Below, piece after piece: positions 43,401-51,464 of a DNA stretch of 64,000 nucleotides. The stretch comes from Parietichytrium sp. I65-24A. Lineage: Eukaryota > Sar > Bigyra > Thraustochytrida > Thraustochytriidae. The stretch lies in assembly GCA_012862575.1 (NCBI GenBank), contig BLSF01000024.1, forward strand, positions 374,843 to 438,842. The letters run 5' to 3'. The notes beneath the pieces were generated by a model that made no database searches, was not told the origin of the DNA, and was given only the letters and a program-made list of their open reading frames with translations. Every line of letters begins with the position of its first letter. Positions within the stretch are counted from its first letter, which is position 1. Both the position numbers and the translations under genes were made by a program.

Positions 43401-45838
43401 ATGCTTGTGGTGCAATCGCGAATATTGCCGAAGACCCCGACACTCACAGATTTATTTCCGAAAAAGGGGGTGGCGAGTTCATGGTGGGGCTCATGCATCA
43501 CACCAGTCTGGATGTGCACCGCGAAGCTAGCCGCGCGATTGCGAATCTTCTCACTTCCTTTGGCAATCACATGGACATCATTGAGCACGGTATCCAAGGC
43601 ATTGTTCACTTGGCCCTTTCCCAAGACGAGGAGTGCATGTACAACGCGAGCTTGGCCTTCCGAAAGCTCGCACCCAACATTTCTTCTCACGGACCCCTAA
43701 TAGCTTCCGGCGGACTCCAATCTCTATTTTACTTGATCTCTTGCAACGATATCAAAATACAGCGACAGGCAGCACTAGCGCTTCGAGATATTGCAGCAAA
43801 CCCAGAGTTTTGGCAGCGTTATGCTGAGGAGGGCGGCGTGAATGCTCTCATTAAGTTGTGCAGATCGGACTCCACAGAATTACGAACTCTGGCTGTGGCA
43901 TCCCTCCGGCACTTGTCTCAGCACAATCTCATCAAGAAACTGGTCATACGCGAAGGGGGCCTTCCTCCAGTTCTTCGGTGTTGCGGCTCCCTCAATCTCC
44001 AGTTACGATTGCAATGCGCGGGCCTTTTGGCAAACTTAAGTGAGGATCTCGAGAACCAGGTAACGCTTGTAGAAGAAGGCGTCGTGCCACACCTTGTAGA
44101 ACTGGCTCACGTCAACAGTGACGAGATACAGCAAGACGTGTCGCGATGTTTTGCAAACTGCACTTCGAACGAGGAAAATGTGCTCACGGTGTACAAACAG
44201 GGAGCATTGCGGGCCTTGATAAAGCTCACAAATTCTGCAGACACCGTGTGCCAAAGGTATTCTGCAATGGGGCTTCGCTTCATGGCAACTCATGCGGAGG
44301 TGCGTCTCAACATTGTCCGTGAAGGGCTCTTGCAGCCTTTCCTAGCTCTTGCGCAATCTCCTCTCTTGGACTACCAGAGAACCGCTGCGGCTGCACTATC
44401 ATCGTTCAGCCTGAACGAAGCGAACAAGACCAAACTTGTACAATGTGGTGGCCTCTCGCAGCTTTTGAGCTGCATGAAGTACGATGACCTAGAAGTTCGT
44501 CGTGACTGCTCGGATGCGATGGCAAACATATGCGACTCTCCAGAGTATCATTTGGATGTCGCCCGAGAAGGTGGTGTCGAAATCCTGGTTCAAGTTGGAC
44601 TTGATGAAGATGCCAGGGTCCAAAGAGCCTGTGGGAGAGCCTTTGCATCTCTCTCAGTTGGGACCGACCTCAAAGCCCTTCTTGTACAAAGGAATGTCCT
44701 GCCCACGCTCTTCGCACTCGCCAGGTCTCTGGACATTGCAACTCAACGATTTTCAGTCCTCGCGCTTTGTAACTTGTGCGCTGGCGACGACAAAGTAGCG
44801 ATAGTAGATGCTGGGGCTGTGCGGCCGCTCCTCTTTTTGGTTCGATTCCCCGATATCGATATTCAGCGTACGGCCAGCTTGGCTATTGCCGGTCTGGCGT
44901 TAGGTGATCACCGCGATAACAAGGTCCGGCTCGTGGAGGAAGGCGCGGTGAGCCCATTGATAGACCTGATTCGCTTTCCGGATGTCAGTGTGCAAAAGGC
45001 AGCCATTCTTGCTCTCACAGCAATCGCTCTCGGCAAGCACGCGACTACGAAACTTGCTATTGCGCAAGCGGAAGGCGTAGTCCCTGTTCTATCCTTGGTT
45101 GCGAATTCGAGGGACAATATCGCCGTCAGGGCTGCAATGTACTGCATTGGCTGCATGTGCGAGAGCGATGAGGTAAAGGCTCGCTGCATGGAAGCTGGTG
45201 CTCTCGTGACGGTTTTGTCGCAGCGCAGGTCTGGAGATATGGAGGTGAAGCGAAATCTTGCCTACATTCTTGCCTTGCTATCGGAGGCAATTTTTTTCCA
45301 CGACGACTTGGTTCGAGATAACGGTGTCGACACGATTATCGACCTTGCCGCTTTGGAGGACACTGAGTGTCAAGAGTACGCTTGTTTTTCGCTTGCCCAC
45401 CTGGCCTCGAATCGTGACTTGCAGACCCTTTTAGTTGAGCGTGGAGCGTTGCAGCCATTAGTGTCGATCCTGTCGACAAGAGCAGAGGCAAGCAACTATG
45501 CCGGTCTAGCATTGCTAAAGTTGGCCGATAATTATGAGAACCATCAAAAAATCGCCGCAGAGGGAGGGATCCAAGCGCTCCTTCGATTGGCCAGGTCGAG
45601 GGCTACCGACCAAGAGTTGCAATATAAGGCCGCACTTGCTGTAGGCTCCCTTGCATCAAATGCAGTCAAGCTGCTACCACATCAGTCCGGCAACGGTATC
45701 CCGACAGATGCGCCTGAGACCGGCGGTGGTTTACCAAGTTTGAACGCGGCAAAAGTACCTGTTGGCTCTATCGCCAGAAGTGGAGCTCAAACAAAGACTG
45801 AGAACTTTTTGGAAAAGTCAATCAAAAAGTCGCGCTAG
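34469..45838 (+). CDS. Giant armadillo-repeat protein (3,789 residues)
   Basis: One uninterrupted 11.4 kb exon. From residue about 20 to about 3,730 the protein is wall-to-wall armadillo repeats of 41-42 residues, about 90 by length. They have the usual pattern of a Gly-turn, LVxLL-type helix, DxExQR and AALxNLA helix (for example DLETQRFSALALGNMA, EVQREAGRVVANL). No kinase, U-box, F-box, ankyrin or transmembrane segment is visible. The last 60 residues are polar and Ser/Pro/Gly-rich. The N-terminus is short and basic (MAKVLETLIARGRRVRRPKEQRE). The closest general resemblance is to Vac8-type and other ARM-only scaffolds, but those have about 10-12 repeats. ARM superhelices bind extended peptides, so a multi-site scaffold is the natural inference; the partner is unknown. 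The ATG at 34469 is preceded by untranslated-looking sequence. It is convergent with the FGDF-repeat gene (186 bases apart). Confidence 0.93.
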   Translation: MAKVLETLIARGRRVRRPKEQREVSFGLAELSTNPEIHVKMVLKGACKTLVKLLDRSADLETQRFSALALGNMASTSENRVPMMQEGVARSAITYIANEEGDSIGRQYAALCLGNLAANPANLEEIVKLNAIESLITLLRSEDIQCGRYSAFSLSNIASNDTYRNQIVEEGGIAPLVELACSDDANAQRQALAALRAIAISPEHRPLIVKEGVLDPLVLMARSEDVFIQREVAAALNSLSSMEENKTEIADRAISTIISLALAGDVEVERQAVCTIANLMEMVELHDILLAESGLAPLIALSVSEDLSTKGESCRALANLAANRDVQAHLMREGAIRPLINALHVNDVACQRFSALGLANLATNVAYQVKIVQEGAVPPLIDLTGNPEREIEARRYSVLCIANLAATTSNHPALLEENCLQALYSLSNAADVMSQYYVAYALANFASNCRNHQVMVEMGGLQPVITLLYSRDPDVHHQAAAAIRGLSVNDTNKYKIVQEAGLEPLVLLMKSRDVEVLREVVAAICNLSISDETKFELAKSAAIPPLIELSKSEDMEVARQACAALANIAEVESNQVKLAEEGAVEVLISVLRSPYVEVQREAGRVVANLCSHPSNQSLVVEGGGHQVLISYLLSPDTASQRVGSLGIMNLSTNETHRVKLIQSGALEPLMSLARSEDLELEIQRYSVLAIANLASSVDNHTFLVDNGALPLLISLSNSQDAEVRQYAAFALVRIAHNAEIRKKLTDEGGLEPVLFLARTNDSEIHCEVLPALCSLSFADANKLEIARHGGLEPLVQLCSLEDDMEMARQACCALANLAEEVENQHLIVQRGAIPELIKSLEMEGFPQVNREAARCLGNLAANCEYGNEMFRCGAVEPLVLMLRFTDIGCQRMACMALSNLATNVKLQPRLIKLDVVEPMVALASKGLDQNTTSDAETERYALLCLANLACSKGEVQTFLIENGAMDLVIGFSKSRDVACRQHAVFAIGNFASDPANIEAIVAGGCLRPIISAAFPGDENVRFQAVATLRGLAVNADVRLAIVRNGGLEPLILACQSDNIETQRECAAALVNLTLNEENKVTIGKSGCIPALVQLAQSNDRERELHAVTAIANVAEMVEGRTQSILIGEGCLGALMRLANADLQEVQREVARGLALFASNTESQKDVVSCGGLSQILAFVKSKDIKCKRFGCLGLGSLSLQHENHMDLIDNGVLPTLVTAAADTSDLETLRCVSFAFECLCANEATHSLSDRVGIVQPLVNLALHEDPDTHLHAVIAVRHLALNPRNRLRLVDLGILLPLLKLAGSESVEVQREVAAALRNLSLSEENKSILVKQGALEALVNFGHSGDAEVAHQSCGVLANLAELAENQSAMVEAGVLQHLKFVLRSKSIAVQRESCRAIANLSAEFSQSAEIASGGALPPLTAALSSPDVMTQRYAAMGISNLATHLSNQAKIISEGALDALISLASFSNGDLECQRYATFGLCNLSCTRTNHPALIQSGLLPLLAQLMEHEDSEVRNAACFGVGNFAASADNHQLLLEESVIEPLVYLVGSDDPEAQLRSTAALRGLSCDPVIRNRIIDEGALEPLLELAKSENLAVQHEVLACLCNLSLSGCLGDNHAQVARAVNVPALVSFLCSADTTYRLFGAVALGNLASAEEHHDDMVKNEAIAPLITVSNASDLETQRAIAYALCNLATNEDHRTAIVLNGGLPPIISLACSEDIEDMRTATSTLRGLAAAPASRERIIEEGVLEALVLGSRTRDRAIWTELCMCACNLALNEKVKLEVARSELLPELIRLTRCGYDDVAQYALGTIANLCENFMAHEFVTAIEGTIFLNNLTSSQGKVTSSHMVHREATRVISNLSANLDMQELLVRNGTHFGLVQAMCHPEDAITRRLGAVGIANLTTKQHLHDQVVQKETGSPDDPVYLGAVHALVELAKLHVDNLGRLDLTKDDAQSRRYAVLALGNLCSNSMMHTVLMEEEALGPLVISLGRPGIVDDPETHFNAAFAIGKLAKNQALLESIGRAGALAPLTTIALEGPTAQARCQAISAIRRMLNEERNRDEAIEMKRRLIPALAAGGNSSDLELQREVSAAFCNLSVSDIAKFVLVGKSPDRGREGGWASVEGLQVLLQLAQSTDVEVSRQACAAIGNISEEPATHQLITDEQGIHFLTVLMRSRKTEVYREASRAVANLLSSIMVTHKPFHTEDGLASVFRVAKASDLQCKFHAALCYRKLTPNTRFHNEICASAGIKPLCALILRADEPLIKLHSVSALRDLCSNPEVKWTLYKEGALSTLIELLDQQNGITKEIREAHEKHSKRVKASATLDEIDGAIDPQTGISKNLFVTELCAITVAALRHLALNDRLKRKISEESGMAAIIETAQHAKDVDLIVQCSESLAILAEQPDNQVTMVEESGLVALGRLSMSKSEAAREAVARCHAHLTSNAQNQIDVYMKDDIKGLIRLSWSPSELTSRYSAMSLGNLAVIQKNSDTIASCGGLAPLIHMLQSPFSSCRYMAARALYRLATSEENQARINEGGGIPLLVRLLGFDQETECQISAAMAITNLSSNVRLQRYMVEEAGALEPLVNLLQNGNEFGKRYASMALCNLAENSANQRKILLSGAIPALISGAMSNALADVDLQRYCGACLANLSVDQENRRQMVQLGVIEPLVLLANSPRLECQRASALAMYNLSCLRSNHEAIAGERGTLPLIQLAQSSDVDCKRYAAMTLANLAANSETRASACKSGGLQAMILVAKDPDPEAQLYGIIALTNLACDAQTQVQVIVHGGLQPILDGCDSKSVDKQTYAAMALANLSANEQNHSTLLAKGALERLIKLAKDLDNDDLAQYACFALCNMASNAEVLASLGESGALPPLIGLAFSEDSNTRLLAVAALRRLAMAAANRTLLVEQGLLGPLSLAVKDDKAAQEIQRETAGCLSSISLSDENKVAIAASDVLSVLVTLSQNKDVEIARHACGAIANIAEDPDTHRFISEKGGGEFMVGLMHHTSLDVHREASRAIANLLTSFGNHMDIIEHGIQGIVHLALSQDEECMYNASLAFRKLAPNISSHGPLIASGGLQSLFYLISCNDIKIQRQAALALRDIAANPEFWQRYAEEGGVNALIKLCRSDSTELRTLAVASLRHLSQHNLIKKLVIREGGLPPVLRCCGSLNLQLRLQCAGLLANLSEDLENQVTLVEEGVVPHLVELAHVNSDEIQQDVSRCFANCTSNEENVLTVYKQGALRALIKLTNSADTVCQRYSAMGLRFMATHAEVRLNIVREGLLQPFLALAQSPLLDYQRTAAAALSSFSLNEANKTKLVQCGGLSQLLSCMKYDDLEVRRDCSDAMANICDSPEYHLDVAREGGVEILVQVGLDEDARVQRACGRAFASLSVGTDLKALLVQRNVLPTLFALARSLDIATQRFSVLALCNLCAGDDKVAIVDAGAVRPLLFLVRFPDIDIQRTASLAIAGLALGDHRDNKVRLVEEGAVSPLIDLIRFPDVSVQKAAILALTAIALGKHATTKLAIAQAEGVVPVLSLVANSRDNIAVRAAMYCIGCMCESDEVKARCMEAGALVTVLSQRRSGDMEVKRNLAYILALLSEAIFFHDDLVRDNGVDTIIDLAALEDTECQEYACFSLAHLASNRDLQTLLVERGALQPLVSILSTRAEASNYAGLALLKLADNYENHQKIAAEGGIQALLRLARSRATDQELQYKAALAVGSLASNAVKLLPHQSGNGIPTDAPETGGGLPSLNAAKVPVGSIARSGAQTKTENFLEKSIKKSR

Positions 45839-46024
45839 AGCAGAAGGTCTGCACGAACAGACTTGAGTTGGGTCCGGCGCATCCGTCTACATGAAATTGA
45901 ATTGTAACATGAACTGCTCTGCACTTTAATACTTTGTGTTTTTTTTTTAAGTCCTCGATTGATTAATGAAAAGGTAAAATTGACACCCAGAGCAGGGGAA
46001 GTACAAAACAGCACATTTGTAAAA

Positions 46025-49000
46025 TTACAACGCAGAGAACGGATCATCGTCGTCAATCCCAGTGGGTCGCAAAGAGCCCGATGCTTGGCTAGAGAGGGTG
46101 GCCATCGGAAGCGCGAGACCTTTGGAGAGCATGAAGGAGAGATCGGGAGGGCCGCTTGTTTCGGCGGGGGCCACTCTTGCTAAAATTTGGTTCAAGAGCT
46201 CTTCTCCTTCGTTTGAGAGCTCCCCTTTCCCTTTCATGCTCGCAAAGAGCTGATTCATGTTACTGCTTGATTCAGGTTGTGTTTTTTTCTCAGGGAGAGC
46301 TAAAAATGACGAGTTATCAATCTCGCCACCGGCATCCCCTCCTTCGTTGTTAGGCTTTGAGAGCCAAGAAGAAAACATGTCCATGTCAGAGGTTTGAGTA
46401 TCAGCTGGCGGAGCCGCATTCACTGGAATTGACGGTGTGAAATCGCTTGAGCCGCTTGAAACAAATGCGTTGAAGTCCATCTCTTCGGTTTCCTCTGACA
46501 TCCCTTTCAGCATACTCGATCCTGTTAAATCATTGTTATAAGAAGTGTCCTCATTCTTCACACTCGCCGCTTCACCGGACGAGAATTCCGGCTTGGCTTG
46601 TTCGGCCTCAAGGCCCGGATCACCTTCCGACGAATCCCCGTCGCGATCATCTTCTTCCTCGCTGAGTGTCAAAGGCGAACTTCCGTTTTCGCCGCCAAAG
46701 GAACCGAAGCTCTCCTCGCTGCTAAAGTGCGCCAGTCCGGTGGAATTTTCTGCGTTTTTACTTGGAGAAGGTTCCTCGTCAAGATTGTTCTGAGTTGGAT
46801 TGCTCACCTCTCTTGCACGCGGAGGCGGAGGGGGCTGCACCTCCACTGAATCGTTGATTGCCGAGTGGAAATTTGTGCTTCCCAGCAGCATGGAGACGGA
46901 GTGCTCGCCATCTGAGGAGAGTCGCTGCTCCAAAACAGTAAGACCTCGTTGGCTTCCATCTTTCAGTAGAGTGCGTTTGAGTGCTTGCGCGGGATTTCCA
47001 TATTCTTTTGGCCTAGAGGTGTCCGTTCCTATGAGCGCCGCGCCGCAAGGCAAGCAAATCTTGGAGAGATGCCTTACCATCGCCCCGCACAGCTTGCATT
47101 TAGATGGACAAAATAGCTGATCAGACGAGCTGGAAGAGAAAACTTTTACACGAAGCTGTGATGTCGCTGGTGGGGAAAACTCTGGCACGGAGTCCGCCAT
47201 TTTGGAACTGGAGCCGAGGGAACCAAATAGTTTCGAAGCAGCTTGCTCGATGGTCTTAGCTGGCAATTTTACGAAACCCAAGAGCTGATCTTGGTGACCC
47301 TTGTTCGGCACCGCGTCACTTGTGCTCGTCGTCGTCGCCTTCGCTTCGTCCTCAAACGCGGGTTCAAAATCTTCGAAGTCGCCGAAGTCATCATCGGAAC
47401 TACCCGGGCGATCCGTTTCTTTTGCGATATCTGCTTGATCCTCAAAGTCCCCAGAAAAGTCTCCAAAGTCATCTTCATCATCCACGTCGTTGGCGAGGCT
47501 TCCCTCCATAGTCTGTCCTCGCTCTTGCAACGTTTGCGATGGTTGCTTGTGGCTCTCATCAAAATCTGTAAAGCTTTCGTCATCATCTTCTTTACCACCC
47601 TGAGCTCCAAACCCATCAGCAATACCAGATTCCGAGGAAAAATTGGGCTCACTATCCTCTGGCTTGCTCAAATCGCTGCCCACATCGGATCGCGCAGTGC
47701 CGCCGTCTGCGCGAACTTCAAATGGCTCACTCGCGTCAAAGTCACCAAAATCATCGTCTTCGTCCTCAGCTGGTGGGCCGCCGGTTTTTCCCTGTGATAC
47801 AGGGTCGTTCTCTGGATCTCCTTCAAATGGCTCGTTGGATCCATCCGCCGATTTGCTTGAGCCAAAGTCTTTTGAGTGAATGTGCTTTGTATCCTCGTTG
47901 TCAAAGTCTCCAAAGCCATCGTCTCCATCCTCTGCCTCTGCCACGTCACTCTTTAGTGCCTTGCCCTCATCGTCTAGCTCGCCTCCAAATGGTTCGTTCG
48001 AGACAGCTTCGGTTGTATTCGACCCGAAGTCTTCCACCTGACCTGGCTTTTCATTTTCCTCTCCAAAGTCATCGTCTCCAACCTCTGGCGGTGGAAAGTC
48101 ATTTTCTTGCGACTTGGTACCGGCTGCGAGCTCGCCACCGAATGACTCATTCGATCCATCCACCGATGTGTTAGAACCAAAGTCTTCTGATTGGCTTGTC
48201 TTTACGTTCTCTTCGCCAAAGTCTCCGAAGCCATCGTCTCCGTCCTCTGGAGGTGGGAAGTCGTTTTCTTGCGATGAGATATCAGCCGCAAGCTCGCCTC
48301 CAAATGATTCGTTCGAGCCAGCTTCGGTGATATTCGACCCGAAGTCTTCCACCTGACCTGGCTTTTCATTTTCCTCTCCAAAGTCATCGTCTCCAACCTC
48401 TGGCGGTGGAAAGTCATTTTCTTGCGACTTGGTGTCGGCTGCGAGCTCGCCACCGAATGACTCATTCGATCCATCCACCGATATGTTGGAACCAAAGTCT
48501 TCTGATTGGCTTGTCTTTACGTTCTCTTCGCCAAAGTCTCCAAAGCCATCGTCTTCGCCCTCTGGAGGTGGGAAGTCGTTTTCTTGCGATGAGATGTCAG
48601 CCGCAAGCTCGCCTCCAAATGATTCGTTCGAGCCAGCTTCGGTGATATTCGACCCGAAATCTTCCGCCTGAACTGGCTTTCCAATTCCTTCTCCAAAGTC
48701 ATCGTCTCCAACCTCTGGCGGTGGAAAATCATTTTCTTGCGACTTGGTGTCGGCTGCGAGCTCGCCACCGAATGACTCATTCGATCCATCCACCGATGTG
48801 TTGGAACCAAAGTCTTCTGATTGGCTTGTCTTTACGTTCTCTTCGCCAAAGTCTCCAAAGCCATCGTCTTCGCCCTTTGGAGGGAAGTCATTTTCTTGCA
48901 ACGACATATCAGCCGCGAGATCGCCTACAAATGATTCGTTTGAACCGGCTTCGGTAATATTCGAGCCGAAATCTTCTCCCTGACTTGGCTCTCCATTTTT

Positions 49001-50173
49001 TTCTCCAAAGTCATCGTCTCCAACCTCTGGCGGTGGAAAATCATTTTCTTGAGACTTGGTGTCTGCTGCAAGCTCGCCACCAAATGATTCATTCGATCCA
49101 TCCACCGATATGTTAGAACCAAAGTCTTCCGATTGGCTTGCAGTTACGTTCTCTTCCCCTAAATCTCCAAAGTCATCATCTCCAGCTTGTGCTGAAGAGA
49201 AGTCACTTTCTTGCGACTTGATATCGGCCGCGAGCTCGCCACCGAATGACTCGTTCGATCCATCAACCGATACGTTCGAGCCAAAGTCTTCTGATTGGCT
49301 TGTCTTCACATGCCCTTCGCCAAAGTCTTTCGGGGACTGGCTCTCCGCGTGATTTTCATTCCCAGACTCCTGCACATCCTCATCATTTAAATCCGCGAAA
49401 GAAGGTCCATTTAACACTCCATCTGAAGCGCTCAGCAGCCCTGTGTTTTCGAGGTCATTTACAGTCGCAGAAGCAGTCGAAAATCCCTGGCTACCTTCGC
49501 TCTCAAGCCGACGGGCAGGTGAAATTTCGAACACGGCATTCATCTCGTCTCCCGCTGGGGAACCAAGTAAATCTTTCTCGAGCTCCATAGACAAAGCCTC
49601 AAAGTCGCTCTCCTCATTCTCGTCCTGCACATCGGGCGTCGTTTTTCCTTTGACACTGTGCTTGGCTTCATCGTAATCCTCTTCATCGAGGACTCCCAGC
49701 GCTAACTCTACATTTTCCTGCGAGCCCGGATTTTCACTCGACTCTTGCTCCTCTTCTGCGTGCTCCAGCATTGCAATGTCCTCCTCTAGCTGTCTCTCTG
49801 CGCGCTTGAAATCGCCGTCTTCGTCCACATCAACATCAGCATTCACATTCGGGGTTCCATCAGTTCTCAACTGGTTCTCAGTATATGCACCATGAGCGTC
49901 AGCACTCGAAACCTGGAAACCTTCTCCAGCTAATTCCAGAGGAGTTTGTTGCAAAATCTCCTGCTCGAGCTCGCGCTCCAGAGCAAAGTCTTCTTCTTGC
50001 TCAGCATGAGCAGCATCTGTCTGGCGCATTTCAGCCGTGATAGCGCTGTCATTTGCCAGCTCAAGCGCCAAATCACCAGGCTCATTCGGCAGCTCAGATG
50101 CTTCTTCCAGAATTTCGGTCCCGAGCCGCGAGGAAAGCGCCGCAAACTCAGCTTCTTCGTCCGTGTCGCCCAT
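46025..50173 (-). CDS. Acidic FGDF-repeat protein with tandem 105-residue repeats and a zinc ribbon
   Basis: A 1,382-residue single-exon protein starting MGDTDEEAEFAALSS. The first third is acidic and helical. From about residue 280 to 730 it is built from tandem 105-residue units (315 bases, one of 312), each made of two related 52-residue halves: EDFGSN(I/T)SVDGSNESFG and EDFGSNITEAGSNESFG, followed by ENDFPPP and DDGFGDFG or DDDFGEEN. Acidic DDDFGDF motifs continue to about residue 900. FGDF in acidic context matches the aromatic-G-[DEP]-aromatic motif bound by AP-1 gamma-ear and GGA ear domains (aftiphilin, gamma-synergin). Near residues 1015-1040 a CKLC-x10-CLPC pair looks like a zinc ribbon. 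A disordered C-terminus ends in DDDDPFSAL. A clathrin-adaptor accessory role is inferred from motifs only. Repeat number may be wrong because of the adjacent assembly problem. Confidence 0.85.
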   Translation of the reverse strand: MGDTDEEAEFAALSSRLGTEILEEASELPNEPGDLALELANDSAITAEMRQTDAAHAEQEEDFALERELEQEILQQTPLELAGEGFQVSSADAHGAYTENQLRTDGTPNVNADVDVDEDGDFKRAERQLEEDIAMLEHAEEEQESSENPGSQENVELALGVLDEEDYDEAKHSVKGKTTPDVQDENEESDFEALSMELEKDLLGSPAGDEMNAVFEISPARRLESEGSQGFSTASATVNDLENTGLLSASDGVLNGPSFADLNDEDVQESGNENHAESQSPKDFGEGHVKTSQSEDFGSNVSVDGSNESFGGELAADIKSQESDFSSAQAGDDDFGDLGEENVTASQSEDFGSNISVDGSNESFGGELAADTKSQENDFPPPEVGDDDFGEKNGEPSQGEDFGSNITEAGSNESFVGDLAADMSLQENDFPPKGEDDGFGDFGEENVKTSQSEDFGSNTSVDGSNESFGGELAADTKSQENDFPPPEVGDDDFGEGIGKPVQAEDFGSNITEAGSNESFGGELAADISSQENDFPPPEGEDDGFGDFGEENVKTSQSEDFGSNISVDGSNESFGGELAADTKSQENDFPPPEVGDDDFGEENEKPGQVEDFGSNITEAGSNESFGGELAADISSQENDFPPPEDGDDGFGDFGEENVKTSQSEDFGSNTSVDGSNESFGGELAAGTKSQENDFPPPEVGDDDFGEENEKPGQVEDFGSNTTEAVSNEPFGGELDDEGKALKSDVAEAEDGDDGFGDFDNEDTKHIHSKDFGSSKSADGSNEPFEGDPENDPVSQGKTGGPPAEDEDDDFGDFDASEPFEVRADGGTARSDVGSDLSKPEDSEPNFSSESGIADGFGAQGGKEDDDESFTDFDESHKQPSQTLQERGQTMEGSLANDVDDEDDFGDFSGDFEDQADIAKETDRPGSSDDDFGDFEDFEPAFEDEAKATTTSTSDAVPNKGHQDQLLGFVKLPAKTIEQAASKLFGSLGSSSKMADSVPEFSPPATSQLRVKVFSSSSSDQLFCPSKCKLCGAMVRHLSKICLPCGAALIGTDTSRPKEYGNPAQALKRTLLKDGSQRGLTVLEQRLSSDGEHSVSMLLGSTNFHSAINDSVEVQPPPPPRAREVSNPTQNNLDEEPSPSKNAENSTGLAHFSSEESFGSFGGENGSSPLTLSEEEDDRDGDSSEGDPGLEAEQAKPEFSSGEAASVKNEDTSYNNDLTGSSMLKGMSEETEEMDFNAFVSSGSSDFTPSIPVNAAPPADTQTSDMDMFSSWLSKPNNEGGDAGGEIDNSSFLALPEKKTQPESSSNMNQLFASMKGKGELSNEGEELLNQILARVAPAETSGPPDLSFMLSKGLALPMATLSSQASGSLRPTGIDDDDPFSAL
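47990..49330 (-). repeat. 315-base coding tandem repeats in the FGDF protein gene
   Basis: The plus-strand marker CTCCAAAGTCATCGTCTCCA recurs at 48061, 48376, 48691 and 49003, that is at 315, 315 and 312 bases. Identity between units is very high, so recent expansion or ongoing homogenisation is likely. Confidence 0.92.
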
Positions 50174-50332
50174 TTTCCCTCGAGGGCCAAAATGAAACCC
50201 GTAGATATTCAATATTTAATATTTTCAGCGTCGGCTCTCGTCCCAACCCCAATTTTTTTAAAACCAGGAAGCGCAATTCAACACACACACACAAAAGAGA
50301 AGCTCGACAATGAACGGAGCAGAGATCAAATG

Positions 50333-50333
50333 N
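50333..50333. other. Assembly gap (single N) between two contigs
   Basis: One ambiguous base joins the upstream flank of the FGDF gene (ending AGATCAAATG) to sequence from inside the same gene (starting TTTTCTTG). Both joined ends occur elsewhere in continuous form (51624 and 49044), so this is a contig junction and not natural sequence. Confidence 0.95.
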
Positions 50334-51464
50334 TTTTCTTGTAGACTTGGTGTCTGCTGCAAGCTCGCCACCAAATGATTCATTCGATCCATCCACCGAT
50401 ATGTTAGAACCAAAGTCTTCCGATTGGCTTGCAGTTACGTTCTCTTCCCCTAAATCTCCAAAGTCATCATCTCCAGCTTGTGCTGAAGAGAAGTCACTTT
50501 CTTGCGACTTGATATCGGCCGCGAGCTCGCCACCGAATGACTCGTTCGATCCATCAACCGATACGTTCGAGCCAAAGTCTTCTGATTGGCTTGTCTTCAC
50601 ATGCCCTTCGCCAAAGTCTTTCGGGGACTGGCTCTCCGCGTGATTTTCATTCCCAGACTCCTGCACATCCTCATCATTTAAATCCGCGAAAGAAGGTCCA
50701 TTTAACACTCCATCTGAAGCGCTCAGCAGCCCTGTGTTTTCGAGGTCATTTACAGTCGCAGAAGCAGTCGAAAATCCCTGGCTACCTTCGCTCTCAAGCC
50801 GACGGGCAGGTGAAATTTCGAACACGGCATTCATCTCGTCTCCCGCTGGGGAACCAAGTAAATCTTTCTCGAGCTCCATAGACAAAGCCTCAAAGTCGCT
50901 CTCCTCATTCTCGTCCTGCACATCGGGCGTCGTTTTTCCTTTGACACTGTGCTTGGCTTCATCGTAATCCTCTTCATCGAGGACTCCCAGCGCTAACTCT
51001 ACATTTTCCTGCGAGCCCGGATTTTCACTCGACTCTTGCTCCTCTGCTGCGTGCTCCAGCATTGCAATGTCCTCCTCTAGCTGTCTCTCTGCGCGCTTGA
51101 AATCGCCGTCTTCGTCCACATCAACATCAGCATTCACATTCGGGGTTCCATCAGTTCTCAACTGGTTCTCAGTATATGCACCATGAGCGTCAGCACTCGA
51201 AACCTGGAAACCTTCTCCAGCTAATTCCAGAGGAGTTTGTTGCAAAATCTCCTGCTCGAGCTCGCGCTCCAGAGCAAAGTCTTCTTCTTGCTCAGCATGA
51301 GCAGCATCTGTCTGGCGCATTTCAGCCGTGATAGCGCTGTCATTTGCCAGCTCAAGCGCCAAATCACCAGGCTCATTCGGCAGCTCAGATGCTTCTTCCA
51401 GAATTTCGGTCCCGAGCCGCGAGGAAAGCGCCGCAAACTCAGCTTCTTCGTCCGTGTCGCCCAT
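50334..51464 (-). pseudogene. Truncated second copy of the FGDF-repeat gene 5' part; probable assembly artefact
   Basis: Bases 50344 to about 51622 repeat 49053 to about 50331 at a constant offset of 1,291, up to a length-variable CA tract. The ORF starts at 51464 with the same MGDTDEEAEF and runs about 370 residues until the gap cuts it off. I see two substitutions in the first 1.2 kb (T49755/G51046, giving Glu versus Ala; and 50182/51473 in the leader) plus length change in the CA tract and one SNP nearby. This allele-level difference and the N favour two unmerged haplotype contigs over a true duplication. Confidence 0.8.

Noticed and set aside
47990-49330. Regular repeats here and at 34125-34243 considered as CRISPR-like arrays
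   Set aside because: The first is coding with 315-base units and no spacers; the second is a contiguous 10-base minisatellite. The genome is eukaryotic.
50148-51464. A 438-codon minus-strand frame that reads through the N at 50333
   Set aside because: It joins two contigs. The part beyond the gap is upstream flank read in the wrong context, so it is not a real protein end.
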